From an uncultured Sphingorhabdus sp. (GTDB taxonomy: Bacteria > Pseudomonadota > Alphaproteobacteria > Sphingomonadales > Sphingomonadaceae), in contig CALMYW010000294.1 of the NCBI GenBank assembly GCA_937873665.1, positions 1 to 21,255 on the forward strand: a stretch of 21,255 nucleotides of DNA, read 5' to 3'. This document shows, piece by piece, positions 1 through 7,785 of this stretch; position 1 is the first letter of the stretch, and the number at the start of each line of letters is the position of its first letter. The translations under genes and the position numbers were made by a program. The notes beneath the pieces were generated by a model, which made no database searches, had not been told where the DNA came from, and saw only the letters and a list, made by a program, of their open reading frames with translations.

Positions 1-460
1 GAGCCTTACGCCACCCCCGCCAACCCCTCAGACCATCGCCGGTGAATAAGAGCGGCTAGAGTCTCACCTGCTTATCGAGTTAACACGAATGATTCGGATT
101 TACTACGCCACACATGCGATGACCGGCTCAATGCTAACCGGCTCGCTGCCCCACCATTTGCCAACGAAGCGGAGCTGACCGATAAACCTCCAAAATGGAT
201 CGATTTGTTTATGACGTGACAATCATTTAAGTTTGCCCGACACCAAAGAGCGGACCTACCGCAAACGATTGTGTGAAACGTCCAAAATATCCGGCCATTT
301 TCCGCAACTTAACCGAAATGTCGAACCGACCATCATAAGCAAGAATTGACTTCACAGAACCCAAGGCGTCTCAAATTGCGGCAGCCGCCTCCATCAAAGC
401 TATTGACAAGATTAAGTTGTTGCTGGATTTCTCGTCGAACCGAAAGGTTGGGGGCGCGAT
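1..460. other. Left flank with no supported gene
   Basis: No convincing coding region is visible here. The first 49 bases could be the last codons of a plus-strand gene entering from the left: one frame ends in TGA at 43-45 and a proline-rich frame ends in TAA at 47-49. Nothing decides between them. The octamer ACCGGCTC occurs twice (122-129 and 137-144, spacing 15). A short palindrome CGAAT-G-ATTCG lies at 86-96. A stop-free plus-strand frame runs from about 345 to 506 but lacks an ATG, GTG or TTG start before its protein-like part. The stretch is more AT-rich than the operon and probably holds regulatory DNA. Confidence 0.35.
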
Positions 461-637
461 ATGGACACACAAGAGTCCGAATTCGACCGAACGACGGTCG
501 ATGTGATCATTCACGATGCAGAAGAGCTGCACGCCTCAATGAAGGCGTTTGGGCTTAAAGATGCCGCAGAGCGGATGGATAGTGTCCTAACCCAACTAAA
601 GTCGGACCAAGTGACCGCCGAAACAGCGCGAAGCTGA
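461..637 (+). CDS. Small hypothetical protein (58 aa)
   Basis: This ORF starts at ATG 461 and ends with TGA at 635-637. A stop in the same frame at 404-406 makes this the first usable ATG. The product is acidic and probably helical, with no signal peptide or membrane segment. A stretch around residues 21-47 (EELHASMKAFGLKDAAERMD, then SVLTQLK) could form amphipathic helices. A G-rich run at about 450-455 might act as a weak ribosome binding site. Its stop is 5 nt from the stop of the convergent MucR-like gene. I recognise no family. It could be a genuine small protein or a chance ORF. Confidence 0.4.
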   Translation: MDTQESEFDRTTVDVIIHDAEELHASMKAFGLKDAAERMDSVLTQLKSDQVTAETARS

Positions 638-642
638 CCGAA

Positions 643-1083
643 TTACTTTTTCGGCTTCGGCCCAGGCTTCCGCCCGCCACGCTTGGCACCATTCTTGCCC
701 AAGCCGATCTTCAAAGCAAGGTCTTTGCGCTTTTCGCTATAAGCAGGCGCGACCATCGGGTAATCACTCGGAAGCCCCCACTTTGCGCGATACTCCTCAG
801 GCGACATATCGAAATGGGTGCGCAAGTAACGCTTGAGCATCTGCATCTTTTTGCCGTCTTCGAGACAAACAATGTAATTTGGTTTAACCGAATTGCGGAT
901 CGACACAGCCGGAACCAGCGCTGCCTCTGGCTCAGCAGCTCCGCCATTTTGCAACGCCTCAAGACTACCATGCACGGTGCGAATGAACCCTGCGATATCG
1001 CCGATCGCAACGGAGTTGTTGCTCACATGAGCGGACACAATGTCGACCGTCGCACCCAGGATATCGAATTTCTCTTCAGACAT
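643..1083 (-). CDS. mucR: MucR/Ros-family transcriptional regulator
   Basis: A 146-aa protein with the C-terminal Ros/MucR signature: a degenerate C2H2-like finger at residues 73-90 followed by MSPEEYRAKWGLPSDYPMVA (93-112) and an EKRKDLALKIGLG helix. The family binds AT-rich promoter DNA in alphaproteobacteria and often acts as a repressor. Only Cys73 and His90 of the four ligand positions are kept; Asp76 and Tyr86 occupy the others, so classical zinc coordination is unlikely. Zinc-less Ros homologues are known. The C-terminal tail is basic (GGRKPGPKPKK), resembling an AT-hook. The start at ATG 1083 follows a purine-rich AAGGGG stretch. It lies 8 nt downstream of the GntR/FCD gene, so the two are probably co-transcribed. 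Confidence 0.88.
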   Translation of the reverse strand: MSEEKFDILGATVDIVSAHVSNNSVAIGDIAGFIRTVHGSLEALQNGGAAEPEAALVPAVSIRNSVKPNYIVCLEDGKKMQMLKRYLRTHFDMSPEEYRAKWGLPSDYPMVAPAYSEKRKDLALKIGLGKNGAKRGGRKPGPKPKK

Positions 1084-1091
1084 AACGCCCC

Positions 1092-1901
1092 TTACCCGAC
1101 TGGCCTGATCGAAACCCCGATTGGGGTGACGATACCATCCACTCCCATTTCCCGCCGCCCGATCCCCATCGAACGGCCGCCTACCGGCACAGCGCTCGCA
1201 TAGCGAACAATCGTAGCCTTGTGACCGGGCCGAGCCTGCTCCGCAAGACTATTCACCGCTTCCAAGACCTTATCTCGAGACGCATAGACGTCTTCGCGCA
1301 TCCGGCCCCGCGCCCTGACGCCAGCGCGCGCCGAAATATCGTCTGCAATCTTGCGGTGCATTCGCCCCGACTCTTTCGCATCGCGGACATGCTGCGCCCA
1401 CACGATCCGCCGGTGGATGGCATTCGGCACTACGTTTCGAGCCATCTCGCCAATCGAGGGGATCTTCGACATTTTAAGGATTTCAACGTGGAACTCGATC
1501 CCCTCCATCGTCACGCGCTCGATGTCTTCGGGATCTTCGAAAGACATAGCCGAGCTGTCCACAATCAGTTGCCTGAGATTCTGGATTTCTGCGTCGGTCG
1601 CCCGTTCGGCCGCCCTGTATGCCGCAAGCCCCTCGATCGATGCACGAAGATCGAAGATATCGTCGACGTCCTCCTTCGTCCAGCATTTCACCGAAAACAC
1701 CCCGCGGCGGCTGTACTCAACATAGCCCTCGGCCGCCAGCGTGCTGAACGCAGAACTGGCCACACGCGTCTCAACACCGAAGGCTTCGCAAACCTCCTTG
1801 CGATCAAAATATTCGCCAGGGAGATACGCGCCTCTCAAGATCCCGAAGCGCACTTCGAGAAACAACCGCTCCGCCGCTGAGCCGTCTTTTTTCGACGACA
1901 T
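1092..1901 (-). CDS. GntR-family (FCD) transcriptional regulator
   Basis: A 269-aa protein with an N-terminal winged helix (about residues 8-72: FGILRGAYLPGEYFDRKEVC, then a recognition helix and GVFSV wing) and a C-terminal helical FCD domain starting at DIFDLRASIEGLAAYRAAER. Such regulators bind operators as dimers and often sense small carboxylate-type ligands. The ATG at 1901 is preferred over an adjacent TTG because GGGGAGG sits 6 nt upstream. The His expected in the last FCD helix (usual pattern M-x-x-H) is replaced in MREDVYASRDKV, so metal or ligand binding may be altered. About 45-50 residues extend past the usual FCD end. It is co-directional with the MucR-like gene and divergent from a second FCD protein, suggesting a local control circuit; the targets are unknown. 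Confidence 0.85.
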   Translation of the reverse strand: MSSKKDGSAAERLFLEVRFGILRGAYLPGEYFDRKEVCEAFGVETRVASSAFSTLAAEGYVEYSRRGVFSVKCWTKEDVDDIFDLRASIEGLAAYRAAERATDAEIQNLRQLIVDSSAMSFEDPEDIERVTMEGIEFHVEILKMSKIPSIGEMARNVVPNAIHRRIVWAQHVRDAKESGRMHRKIADDISARAGVRARGRMREDVYASRDKVLEAVNSLAEQARPGHKATIVRYASAVPVGGRSMGIGRREMGVDGIVTPIGVSIRPVG

Positions 1902-2069
1902 CAAAAACCTCCCCTGCGAACGACCACCTTTGATCGCCCCCTATTATCTCTTGCGCCCCAAAAAATGATTCCCAGGCCCGTCAAACGGCTTTACAACCAC
2001 GTACACAAACCAGGATTCAGAAACCATATCGTGCTGCCACGCCAACCGCAAGCAATCAAAACAATCTCG
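1902..2069. promoter_or_regulatory. Divergent intergenic region between two FCD regulators
   Basis: This is the spacer between the two divergent genes if the plus-strand gene starts at 2070; it shrinks to 1902-1964 if that gene starts at 1965. It carries the ribosome binding site of the minus-strand GntR gene (GGGGAGG, 1908-1914). AT-rich TATTAT (1942-1947) reads as a possible -10 element on either strand, but I see no -35 partner at proper spacing. A TTGACG lies on the minus strand near 1980. Two divergent autoregulated promoters would be typical here; this is inference. Confidence 0.35.
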
Positions 2070-2714
2070 ATGCCACACGAAATGGTCATCGCGATTCTGC
2101 GCGACAACGCCAAGACTCTAACAATTGAATCAATAGCCGAACTGTTCCCAAACTCGTCGTTGACGCAAGACCAAAGCAATCGATTTCATTCAGAGCTAAT
2201 CGAGCTCGGGGTATTGTCGAAATCCCGAAAAGGGTTCCAGCTCACACCTTGGACGCCCTCAAAAATTGTTGAACATTTGTCCGTCGCCGGCGCGATCTCG
2301 ACGCTCGCGGTATATCAAATGGCCCTGCACCGCCCGACGGCCGATTTTACGCACCTCGAAGCCATTAACTCAGCCCTTCAGGCACTCGATCAATCGAACG
2401 CCAAAAACCTGCTTCAAGGTGCCTATCTCGATTACCAGCTTCACCTCGAATGTGTCCGACTTTCAGAAAACGAAGCGGCCTACGACGCATATATCAGCAT
2501 CGCTCCTCCCGCCCTTTGGCTCACCGCGGCTAACTTCTTCGACGTTGCCGACGCACAAGCGTCTCTCGATCAGCATGACAACCTCATCATGCACATGCGA
2601 AGCGCAGACGCTGTGAGGGCCCAGGAAGCGGCCCAATATCACTTCGAGGACGCCATCACCCAGATAGCGACCGCCAGCATGAACCAAAAACACAGCTACC
2701 CTGCCGCCGCCTGA
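1965..2714 (+). CDS. Divergent GntR/FCD-like regulatory protein
   Basis: A 249-aa protein if ATG 1965 is used, or about 214 aa from ATG 2070; neither start has a clear ribosome binding site, and the first 35 residues look unlike the family. The N-terminal part resembles a winged helix: TIESIAELF helix, SNRFHSELIELGVL helix, then an SKSRKGFQLTPW wing. The rest matches the FCD helical bundle, with LDYQLHLE and ASLDQHDNLIMHMRSADAVR followed by AAQYHFEDAI. The Asp and His positions that bind metal in FCD domains are kept here, unlike in its divergent neighbour. It may sense a ligand or heterodimerise with that neighbour; this is inference. Sequence divergence from typical GntR proteins is high. 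Confidence 0.65.
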   Translation: MIPRPVKRLYNHVHKPGFRNHIVLPRQPQAIKTISMPHEMVIAILRDNAKTLTIESIAELFPNSSLTQDQSNRFHSELIELGVLSKSRKGFQLTPWTPSKIVEHLSVAGAISTLAVYQMALHRPTADFTHLEAINSALQALDQSNAKNLLQGAYLDYQLHLECVRLSENEAAYDAYISIAPPALWLTAANFFDVADAQASLDQHDNLIMHMRSADAVRAQEAAQYHFEDAITQIATASMNQKHSYPAAA

Positions 2715-2896
2715 CGGGCGGGCAGCATCTGGGGGCTATCGCCCACAGCTTGGAGTGAAGAGGGTGTCCGTCGAAGCGGACATACAAGGCGAGGAGACCG
2801 CTCCAGAGCCTCCAAAACATTCAAATGAGGCACGAACTCAACTGTCGAAAGCCGTAATTGCCTCGAAACGAAAAAACCGCTATATCGGAACCTGTC

Positions 2897-3178
2897 ATGA
2901 GCTACGATCCCTATTATTCCTCAAATCCAGCAAGTGGATACATCGGACGACCGGACTACAATCACGTGTCCGCTACGAGCCATGACCCATTCTATGCAAC
3001 CAATCCGTCTACCGGCTACATCGGACGCCCCGATATATATGGCCCAGGACCGTCCCGAAATCTCTCAGGCCGTCTTCCTGAACGCTTTACGAAACTGGTC
3101 GCATTCGGGGTGATTGCCGCCTTGGTTATACTCGTCGGAATCATCGCGTTCGTTTTGATCTCAGTCTCTGCGATCTGA
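2897..3178 (+). CDS. Repeat-containing tail-anchored small membrane protein (93 aa)
   Basis: I do not recognise this family. Residues 4-20 and 30-46 are two copies of a unit with consensus DPxYxxNPxxGYIGRPD. Residues 66-91 form one hydrophobic helix at the extreme C terminus, with no N-terminal signal peptide, so the repeats should face the cytoplasm. The two copies differ largely at third codon positions or by conservative changes, which supports this reading frame as coding. ATG 2897 is chosen because the repeats begin directly after it; only a weak CGGAA precedes it, and an upstream in-frame TTG at 2858 is possible. It ends 20 nt from the end of traG and is convergent with it. An entry-exclusion or accessory role is conceivable, since F carries traS after traG, but nothing in the sequence proves it. 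Confidence 0.65.
   Translation: MSYDPYYSSNPASGYIGRPDYNHVSATSHDPFYATNPSTGYIGRPDIYGPGPSRNLSGRLPERFTKLVAFGVIAALVILVGIIAFVLISVSAI
2906..3034 (+). repeat. Two imperfect 51-bp coding repeats (period 78 bp)
   Basis: Unit 1 spans 2906-2956 and unit 2 spans 2984-3034, separated by 27 bp coding for nine non-repeated residues. Both encode DPxYxxNPxxGYIGRPD. Differences cluster at synonymous positions (for example GGA TAC ATC GGA against GGC TAC ATC GGA), so selection appears to act on the peptide and not only on the DNA. Confidence 0.8.
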
Positions 3179-3198
3179 GAAAGCCTTTCAACGTCGAT

Positions 3199-6100
3199 TC
3201 AATTGCTCGTCCGACGCAAGGCGTTTCGCCGAGGATCTACGACCGCACCATCCTTCCAAAGCTCATAATGAAGATGCGGCCCAGTGGACCTACCAGTGCT
3301 TCCTACGGTACCAAGCGTCTGGCCTTCCTCAACGCGCGTCCCAACCGCCAAAGGAGACCTCCCACTCATGTGAAAATATTTCGACTGCAAACCATTGCCA
3401 TGATCAACGGTCACATAGTTTCCGGCTCCGCCTGCCTGAAAATCGTTAGCAACAACGGTTCCCCCCGCTTGCACGACGATCGGCGTGCCCTGTGGCGCCG
3501 CGATATCGATCCCATTATGTTGCGAACGACCTCCATCGATAGGATCGGCCCTACCCCCCAACCCTGATCGAATGCGCCCAGGGACGGGCAAATCAGGCCT
3601 TTCTCCGCGACCCAGAGGAACCAGCTCATATTCTGCCGAACCGCCGCCTCCGCCAGAGCCAACAGGAGGGACCGAAGCCTCCGGACGAGCTCCTCCAACA
3701 GGACCAACAACCCCGTCACCAGGCGTTCCGAGAGGGCCCCCACGAGACATAGAGCCAATCCCAGGAACATCTCCAAGTTCTGAAATCCTCCGGTTTCGAA
3801 GGTCTCCCATTAGATCATCCATCGCAAATTGAATTCCAGCATCCCTCCGCTGCATTTCTGCGTAGCTCAAATTGGGATCGGACAACTCTGGCAACATCAT
3901 CTCTGGGTTATCACGACGAACCTGGTTATACCGATCACTCAAAAGGTTCGACATATCTGACGAAACCTGAAAACCATGAGATTCAGAATAACTGGCCTCA
4001 CGCATCATGCGGCTACCGATCTCACGATACTCCGCTGCAGCGCGCCTCCGATCATCAGTCGTCGCTTCTCGCCAGTCAGTTCCTGTCGTATCGGTATTTG
4101 TGCGACTGCTATCGCCATACCGTTCATTCGACGAATATGTGCTCGACGTAGCGCTATTTCCATCGACGCTATCGACTCTTACGCCTCCGCTCACGTCTCT
4201 GTTTGCGGTCGTCGATTGGTCACGTGTTGCGGAACTGTCGGTGTACCAGTCAGTGCTGGCCTTCGCACCTCCGGTAACTCTAGCCTCTATACCACCGTGA
4301 GCTTCGGCCGAAGCCCCAGACCCTAACAGACCTTCTCCAGGCGTTCCGACCGTAGCCTTCGCAGAAGCGCCACCGTAAACGGAAATATTGCCGTCAGCAT
4401 AGACACCCTTATTACCACGGGTCCCACTAGAATCGCTTTGTCGATCGACTGTCGAGCTCCCGTTACCCTCAGTAACAGCACCAAAGGTAGTGGTCGTACT
4501 GCCTCTGGTCTCAACATTGTCGTTCCGACTACCGTTAGCCCACCGGGAGCCGGTCGCCGTAGAATCGGCTTGCGTTGAACTTCCGAAACGGCCCCGAGAA
4601 TATGTAAAGCTTTTCGCCTCTCCGCTCTCAATCCTATCTGCTTCATTCATGAACTCCTGGCCCTGTGCCCTGAGATCACTGGTATAGCCACGGCTGAAGG
4701 TTGGTTTGAACGGAAGAACGTCCATGCCACCACTAGCGTTCACGACGGTGCGACCGTTTCCATATTCGGTATAAGACCGACCATCATCGCCCACTCTCGA
4801 AATCCGCGTGCCACTCATTGCGAACGAAGGTGCCGTGTTCCATTGACCAACCTGACGGTTGTTCGCGTTGTAGTTCGACATGCTCACGTCGCCATAGGCG
4901 TAATTTCCGCTCGTTCGCTCGACCGCAGCAGCATCACCACCGGACTGAACCGGAGTCATCATCGATCCAACGCTGCTGGCTACAGACATGGTTCCGCGCA
5001 TGACCATCAACGCCAATACGGGCACCGACAACATCAAAAACCCAGCCATCGTGGCGATGTCCTGGTTCACTGCGTCCATCTGCTGATAATTGATCAGACT
5101 CGTCCCGCCCGTAGCCACCGCTGTTCCTTGCGACGCCAGACGATCCATCACGAACATGTGAATCAGCACGTACAGGGGGCCCCATGCGGCGAGATAGAAA
5201 AACCCTGCGAAATACCCTTTGAGCGTCGCAACGCCTGTCTTCGGAAACAGAAACAGCGGAAAGACGATCGGAAAGAGCGCGTAAAAGACCACCGTCAAGA
5301 CGATGTTCAACACCGGGATCCATGTCATGCCCTGCTCGGCCGCCGTCGTCATCGCGTTGCGTGACTGTGTGTCCGCTCGCTGCAACGCATATGAATCAGC
5401 CGCCGCATCGCCGAAATCCAGCTGGGCGGCCTCAAACGCATCAACCATACTCTTCTGCCGAAGGATGTCGTTCCGCGGCGTCGCCGTGCCGGTAAGCAGG
5501 TTGGCCATGATAGGGAGATCATTTGCCAGCTTTCCTGAGGCTGCAACCGCAGTCATCTTAGGATACAGCGAGCGCGCGAAAGGCAACGCATAGGTATCGA
5601 TTTGATTATTCCATTCATTGTTGATCCTGGTCCAACCGTCCTGACAAGTCACACCTTCGAAATCGACAGTGCCAGCGCCGGTATCGGTCGCGAACTTCAT
5701 TCCACGATTTTGCGCAGCGTTCACTCCAAGGTCGGCCCACAGGTCGGTTGACTGACTAAGGTCCTTCAAGCTCTTCGTGCCGAGAAGAATGTCGAAATAC
5801 GCACACTGCTTCAAGAACGTGTCGAGATTCGACTTGAAAACCGGATCACGGATTTCGAAGCCCTTGGTCTTGTCCCACAACCTGGCACCGTAGATGAACC
5901 CGCCATTGGAGTAGTTCAGCGACGCCGGCATGACAAAGACCGTCTCCGCCGTTGTCGTCAGATAGTCGCTGACTTGGCTGGTGAAGGACGCCATCACGCC
6001 GAGCCCGATCGGCACATTGGCAACGACCGATGGCGCAAGCCCGGGATTGACCCTGTCAGTCACCTTCACGGTAACGGTAGGCACCATCAAAGCCGAATAG

Positions 6101-6300
6101 ATAAGGGCCGACTGAATGAACCAACGGAACCAAACCCGCCAGTCCATATCCATCGCCGTCACCAGCAAGGCATAGATCAGCCCCATCACCATAACGACCC
6201 TGATCAGCGACTTGAAGCCCCCGGAACCTGTCCAGGCCGCTATCGCATTGAAGGTATTGACGAGATAGTCACCGCCCCCGACCGTGAAAACTTCGAGCAT
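3199..6300 (-). CDS. traG: TraG mating-pair stabilisation protein fused to an M23 endopeptidase
   Basis: A 1033-aa inner-membrane protein. The N-terminal part matches TraG of F-type systems: membrane helices near residues 30-50, 57-76, 328-352, 362-384 and 412-434, with a periplasmic loop between the second and third. TraG acts in pilus assembly and mating-pair stabilisation. From about 440 to 900 the chain is Ser/Thr/Gly/Asn-rich and likely disordered. Residues about 915-1025 form an M23 (LytM-type) peptidase domain with HNGID (His928, Asp932), a KYFH motif and GPHLHYE (His1009, His1011), so the zinc site looks intact. M23 enzymes cleave peptidoglycan cross-links. The start follows TAGGAG, where the TAG is also the traH stop, 6 nt before ATG. 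It is the last gene of the operon. F TraG, of similar total length, has no such domain as far as I know. Confidence 0.93.
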   Translation of the reverse strand: MLEVFTVGGGDYLVNTFNAIAAWTGSGGFKSLIRVVMVMGLIYALLVTAMDMDWRVWFRWFIQSALIYSALMVPTVTVKVTDRVNPGLAPSVVANVPIGLGVMASFTSQVSDYLTTTAETVFVMPASLNYSNGGFIYGARLWDKTKGFEIRDPVFKSNLDTFLKQCAYFDILLGTKSLKDLSQSTDLWADLGVNAAQNRGMKFATDTGAGTVDFEGVTCQDGWTRINNEWNNQIDTYALPFARSLYPKMTAVAASGKLANDLPIMANLLTGTATPRNDILRQKSMVDAFEAAQLDFGDAAADSYALQRADTQSRNAMTTAAEQGMTWIPVLNIVLTVVFYALFPIVFPLFLFPKTGVATLKGYFAGFFYLAAWGPLYVLIHMFVMDRLASQGTAVATGGTSLINYQQMDAVNQDIATMAGFLMLSVPVLALMVMRGTMSVASSVGSMMTPVQSGGDAAAVERTSGNYAYGDVSMSNYNANNRQVGQWNTAPSFAMSGTRISRVGDDGRSYTEYGNGRTVVNASGGMDVLPFKPTFSRGYTSDLRAQGQEFMNEADRIESGEAKSFTYSRGRFGSSTQADSTATGSRWANGSRNDNVETRGSTTTTFGAVTEGNGSSTVDRQSDSSGTRGNKGVYADGNISVYGGASAKATVGTPGEGLLGSGASAEAHGGIEARVTGGAKASTDWYTDSSATRDQSTTANRDVSGGVRVDSVDGNSATSSTYSSNERYGDSSRTNTDTTGTDWREATTDDRRRAAAEYREIGSRMMREASYSESHGFQVSSDMSNLLSDRYNQVRRDNPEMMLPELSDPNLSYAEMQRRDAGIQFAMDDLMGDLRNRRISELGDVPGIGSMSRGGPLGTPGDGVVGPVGGARPEASVPPVGSGGGGGSAEYELVPLGRGERPDLPVPGRIRSGLGGRADPIDGGRSQHNGIDIAAPQGTPIVVQAGGTVVANDFQAGGAGNYVTVDHGNGLQSKYFHMSGRSPLAVGTRVEEGQTLGTVGSTGRSTGPHLHYELWKDGAVVDPRRNALRRTSN

Positions 6301-6309
6301 CGAACTCTC

Positions 6310-7773
6310 CTAAAGGCCGGGATTGCCCACTGTCCGTGAGAACCGCATCGCACCGGCAATAGCCGGGCTCATTTGCGACTTGAGCGTCCGCTCGAGGAAC
6401 TGCGTCTTCTGGATGAGCTGAAGAGTCCGGTCGAACCGCTGCTGCGTGTGCGAAGCAAGGTTCATGAAATGGGAGCGCTGGGCGTAGAGGCCCTCCCGCC
6501 ACTGGGTCAACGAATCCGAGTCCGCACCTTGGAAATCCTCTTTGGTGTTGATCGTCATATCGATGAAACGCATCGTCATCGTCGTTACCAGATCAACCGC
6601 AACGATCTCGGCCATGTCATTGAGCTCGGTATCCGAAGGCCCGAACTCGGCCGCTGCGCTCACCAGCATCATCTTGTAAACAGGAACGCTCGCCATCCCG
6701 AGAAGCGCCTGCTCTTGGGCCGTCAAATGCACACTCGGCGTCCGGATCTTATTCCGCATCGTCACCAGCATGTCGAAAACGCGCTTCTTGATCGCGTTGT
6801 TCGGTCCGATCACAAGATTGCTCTGGGTCGGATTCATGCACTTGTCAGGCGTATCGCAAACCCAAACCTTCTGCGGCGTAGCAGACGTTCCATCGAGAAA
6901 CGCAGCGACCACAGACGCATCGGCCCCACCCAAAGGTCTCACCACAGGTTTTCCATCGGGCCCGTTCGGCTCATAGATAACCGTGCCGACAAGCGTCATC
7001 AGGAATTCCTTGAACTCCTGATCGAAACTGCCGTAGCGGCCCTTGAGCGCCTCCCAGGTGTAATTCTGGGGCATTCCAGCGACCTTTGCCATATCGGGAT
7101 CGCTGTTGCCGCCTTTCAACGCCTCGCGCTGACCGCCATTGTTGCAATTCTGGCGCGCCCTCGCCCAATCGGCGACAGCCCCTTGCGAATTCGCAATGGA
7201 CTCACAAACCACCGAAGACGCCGTATCGGTCTTGGGCCACAGACCGCCAACCAGCGCTTGAGCCGTCTCGCAACTCGAAATATTCATCTGGTTCATCTGC
7301 TGAACCTTCTGCGCGAGCTCATCCATAACCTTGCCGATTTCCGGAGAAATCGTATCGATCGCGAGTTTGAAGGCGAAGCCCAGCGCGTTGTTGGCTGTTG
7401 CCTTGAGCATCGCGACCAGCTCGGCCGTGTTGATGAACGAGAAACTCCCGGCAAAAAGATCGATGCCGCCACAACCAGCACGCGCATGGGGAAGCTGCAA
7501 ATTAAAGGGCTGGATGTTTTTCTGCGGGAACCGAGACCACACAGACCCCATCGAATAATATCCTGCGGACTGGCCCTGATACGCCGTCGGACCGGTGACA
7601 TTAGCCGACGCGCCCATGTCACTCATGAAACTAGACATCTCCCCTTCCACGTTCGCCATCGCCGGCATCGGAGATGAGACCGTAACTGCGAGCGCAAGGA
7701 CGGCGCCGCCCGTCCTCCTCAGCGCACGCCGCGCCCGTTGACCAAACCCCTTCGCTTTCGCCGCCGAGCCCAT
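6310..7773 (-). CDS. traH: TraH conjugative pilus assembly protein
   Basis: A 487-aa protein of the TraH family, periplasmic and associated with the outer membrane, needed for F-type pilus extension and part of the TraF-TraH-TraU-TraW-TrbC group. It begins with a twin-basic region and a signal peptide ending AMA at residue 40. Paired cysteines (AGCGG, SSCETAQ, SVVCES, QNCNNGG, VCDTPDKC) suggest several disulfides, consistent with the Dsb-like genes nearby. Its length is close to the F protein (about 460 aa). ATG 7773 is chosen over GTG 7776 because AGGAG lies 8 nt before the ATG. The gap to the traF stop is 12 nt and traG follows after 9 nt. Long antisense ORFs over this gene are shadows. Confidence 0.93.
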   Translation of the reverse strand: MGSAAKAKGFGQRARRALRRTGGAVLALAVTVSSPMPAMANVEGEMSSFMSDMGASANVTGPTAYQGQSAGYYSMGSVWSRFPQKNIQPFNLQLPHARAGCGGIDLFAGSFSFINTAELVAMLKATANNALGFAFKLAIDTISPEIGKVMDELAQKVQQMNQMNISSCETAQALVGGLWPKTDTASSVVCESIANSQGAVADWARARQNCNNGGQREALKGGNSDPDMAKVAGMPQNYTWEALKGRYGSFDQEFKEFLMTLVGTVIYEPNGPDGKPVVRPLGGADASVVAAFLDGTSATPQKVWVCDTPDKCMNPTQSNLVIGPNNAIKKRVFDMLVTMRNKIRTPSVHLTAQEQALLGMASVPVYKMMLVSAAAEFGPSDTELNDMAEIVAVDLVTTMTMRFIDMTINTKEDFQGADSDSLTQWREGLYAQRSHFMNLASHTQQRFDRTLQLIQKTQFLERTLKSQMSPAIAGAMRFSRTVGNPGL

Positions 7774-7785
7774 CACACCATCTCC

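Noticed and set aside
345..506. Stop-free plus-strand frame with a protein-like stretch (SQIAAAASIKAIDKIKLLLD)
   Set aside because: It has no ATG, GTG or TTG in a usable position (first codon after the stop region is ATT) and overlaps the better-supported ORF at 461. It may be a remnant of a gene, but that cannot be shown.
638..654. CCGAA-TTACTTT-TTCGG hairpin between the convergent genes
   Set aside because: The stem is only 5 bp and mostly lies in the end of the MucR-like gene; too weak to call a terminator.
2724..2745. GGGC-TATC-GCCC hairpin after the second FCD gene
   Set aside because: Four-base-pair stem without a T-run; not enough for a terminator call.
2755..2985. Plus-strand ORF of 76 aa starting at GTG
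   Set aside because: It overlaps the repeat-containing gene in another frame, and the codon-position pattern of the repeats supports the 2897 frame. Only the first part could be a separate small gene, with no supporting feature.
3179..3198. Possible terminator between the convergent small gene and traG
   Set aside because: The only inverted repeat (GAAAG-C-CTTTC) has a one-base loop and cannot fold well, and no T-run follows.
6373..7677. 434-aa plus-strand ORF
   Set aside because: It is antisense to traH, His/Arg-rich with no recognisable domain, as expected for a shadow frame in GC-rich DNA.
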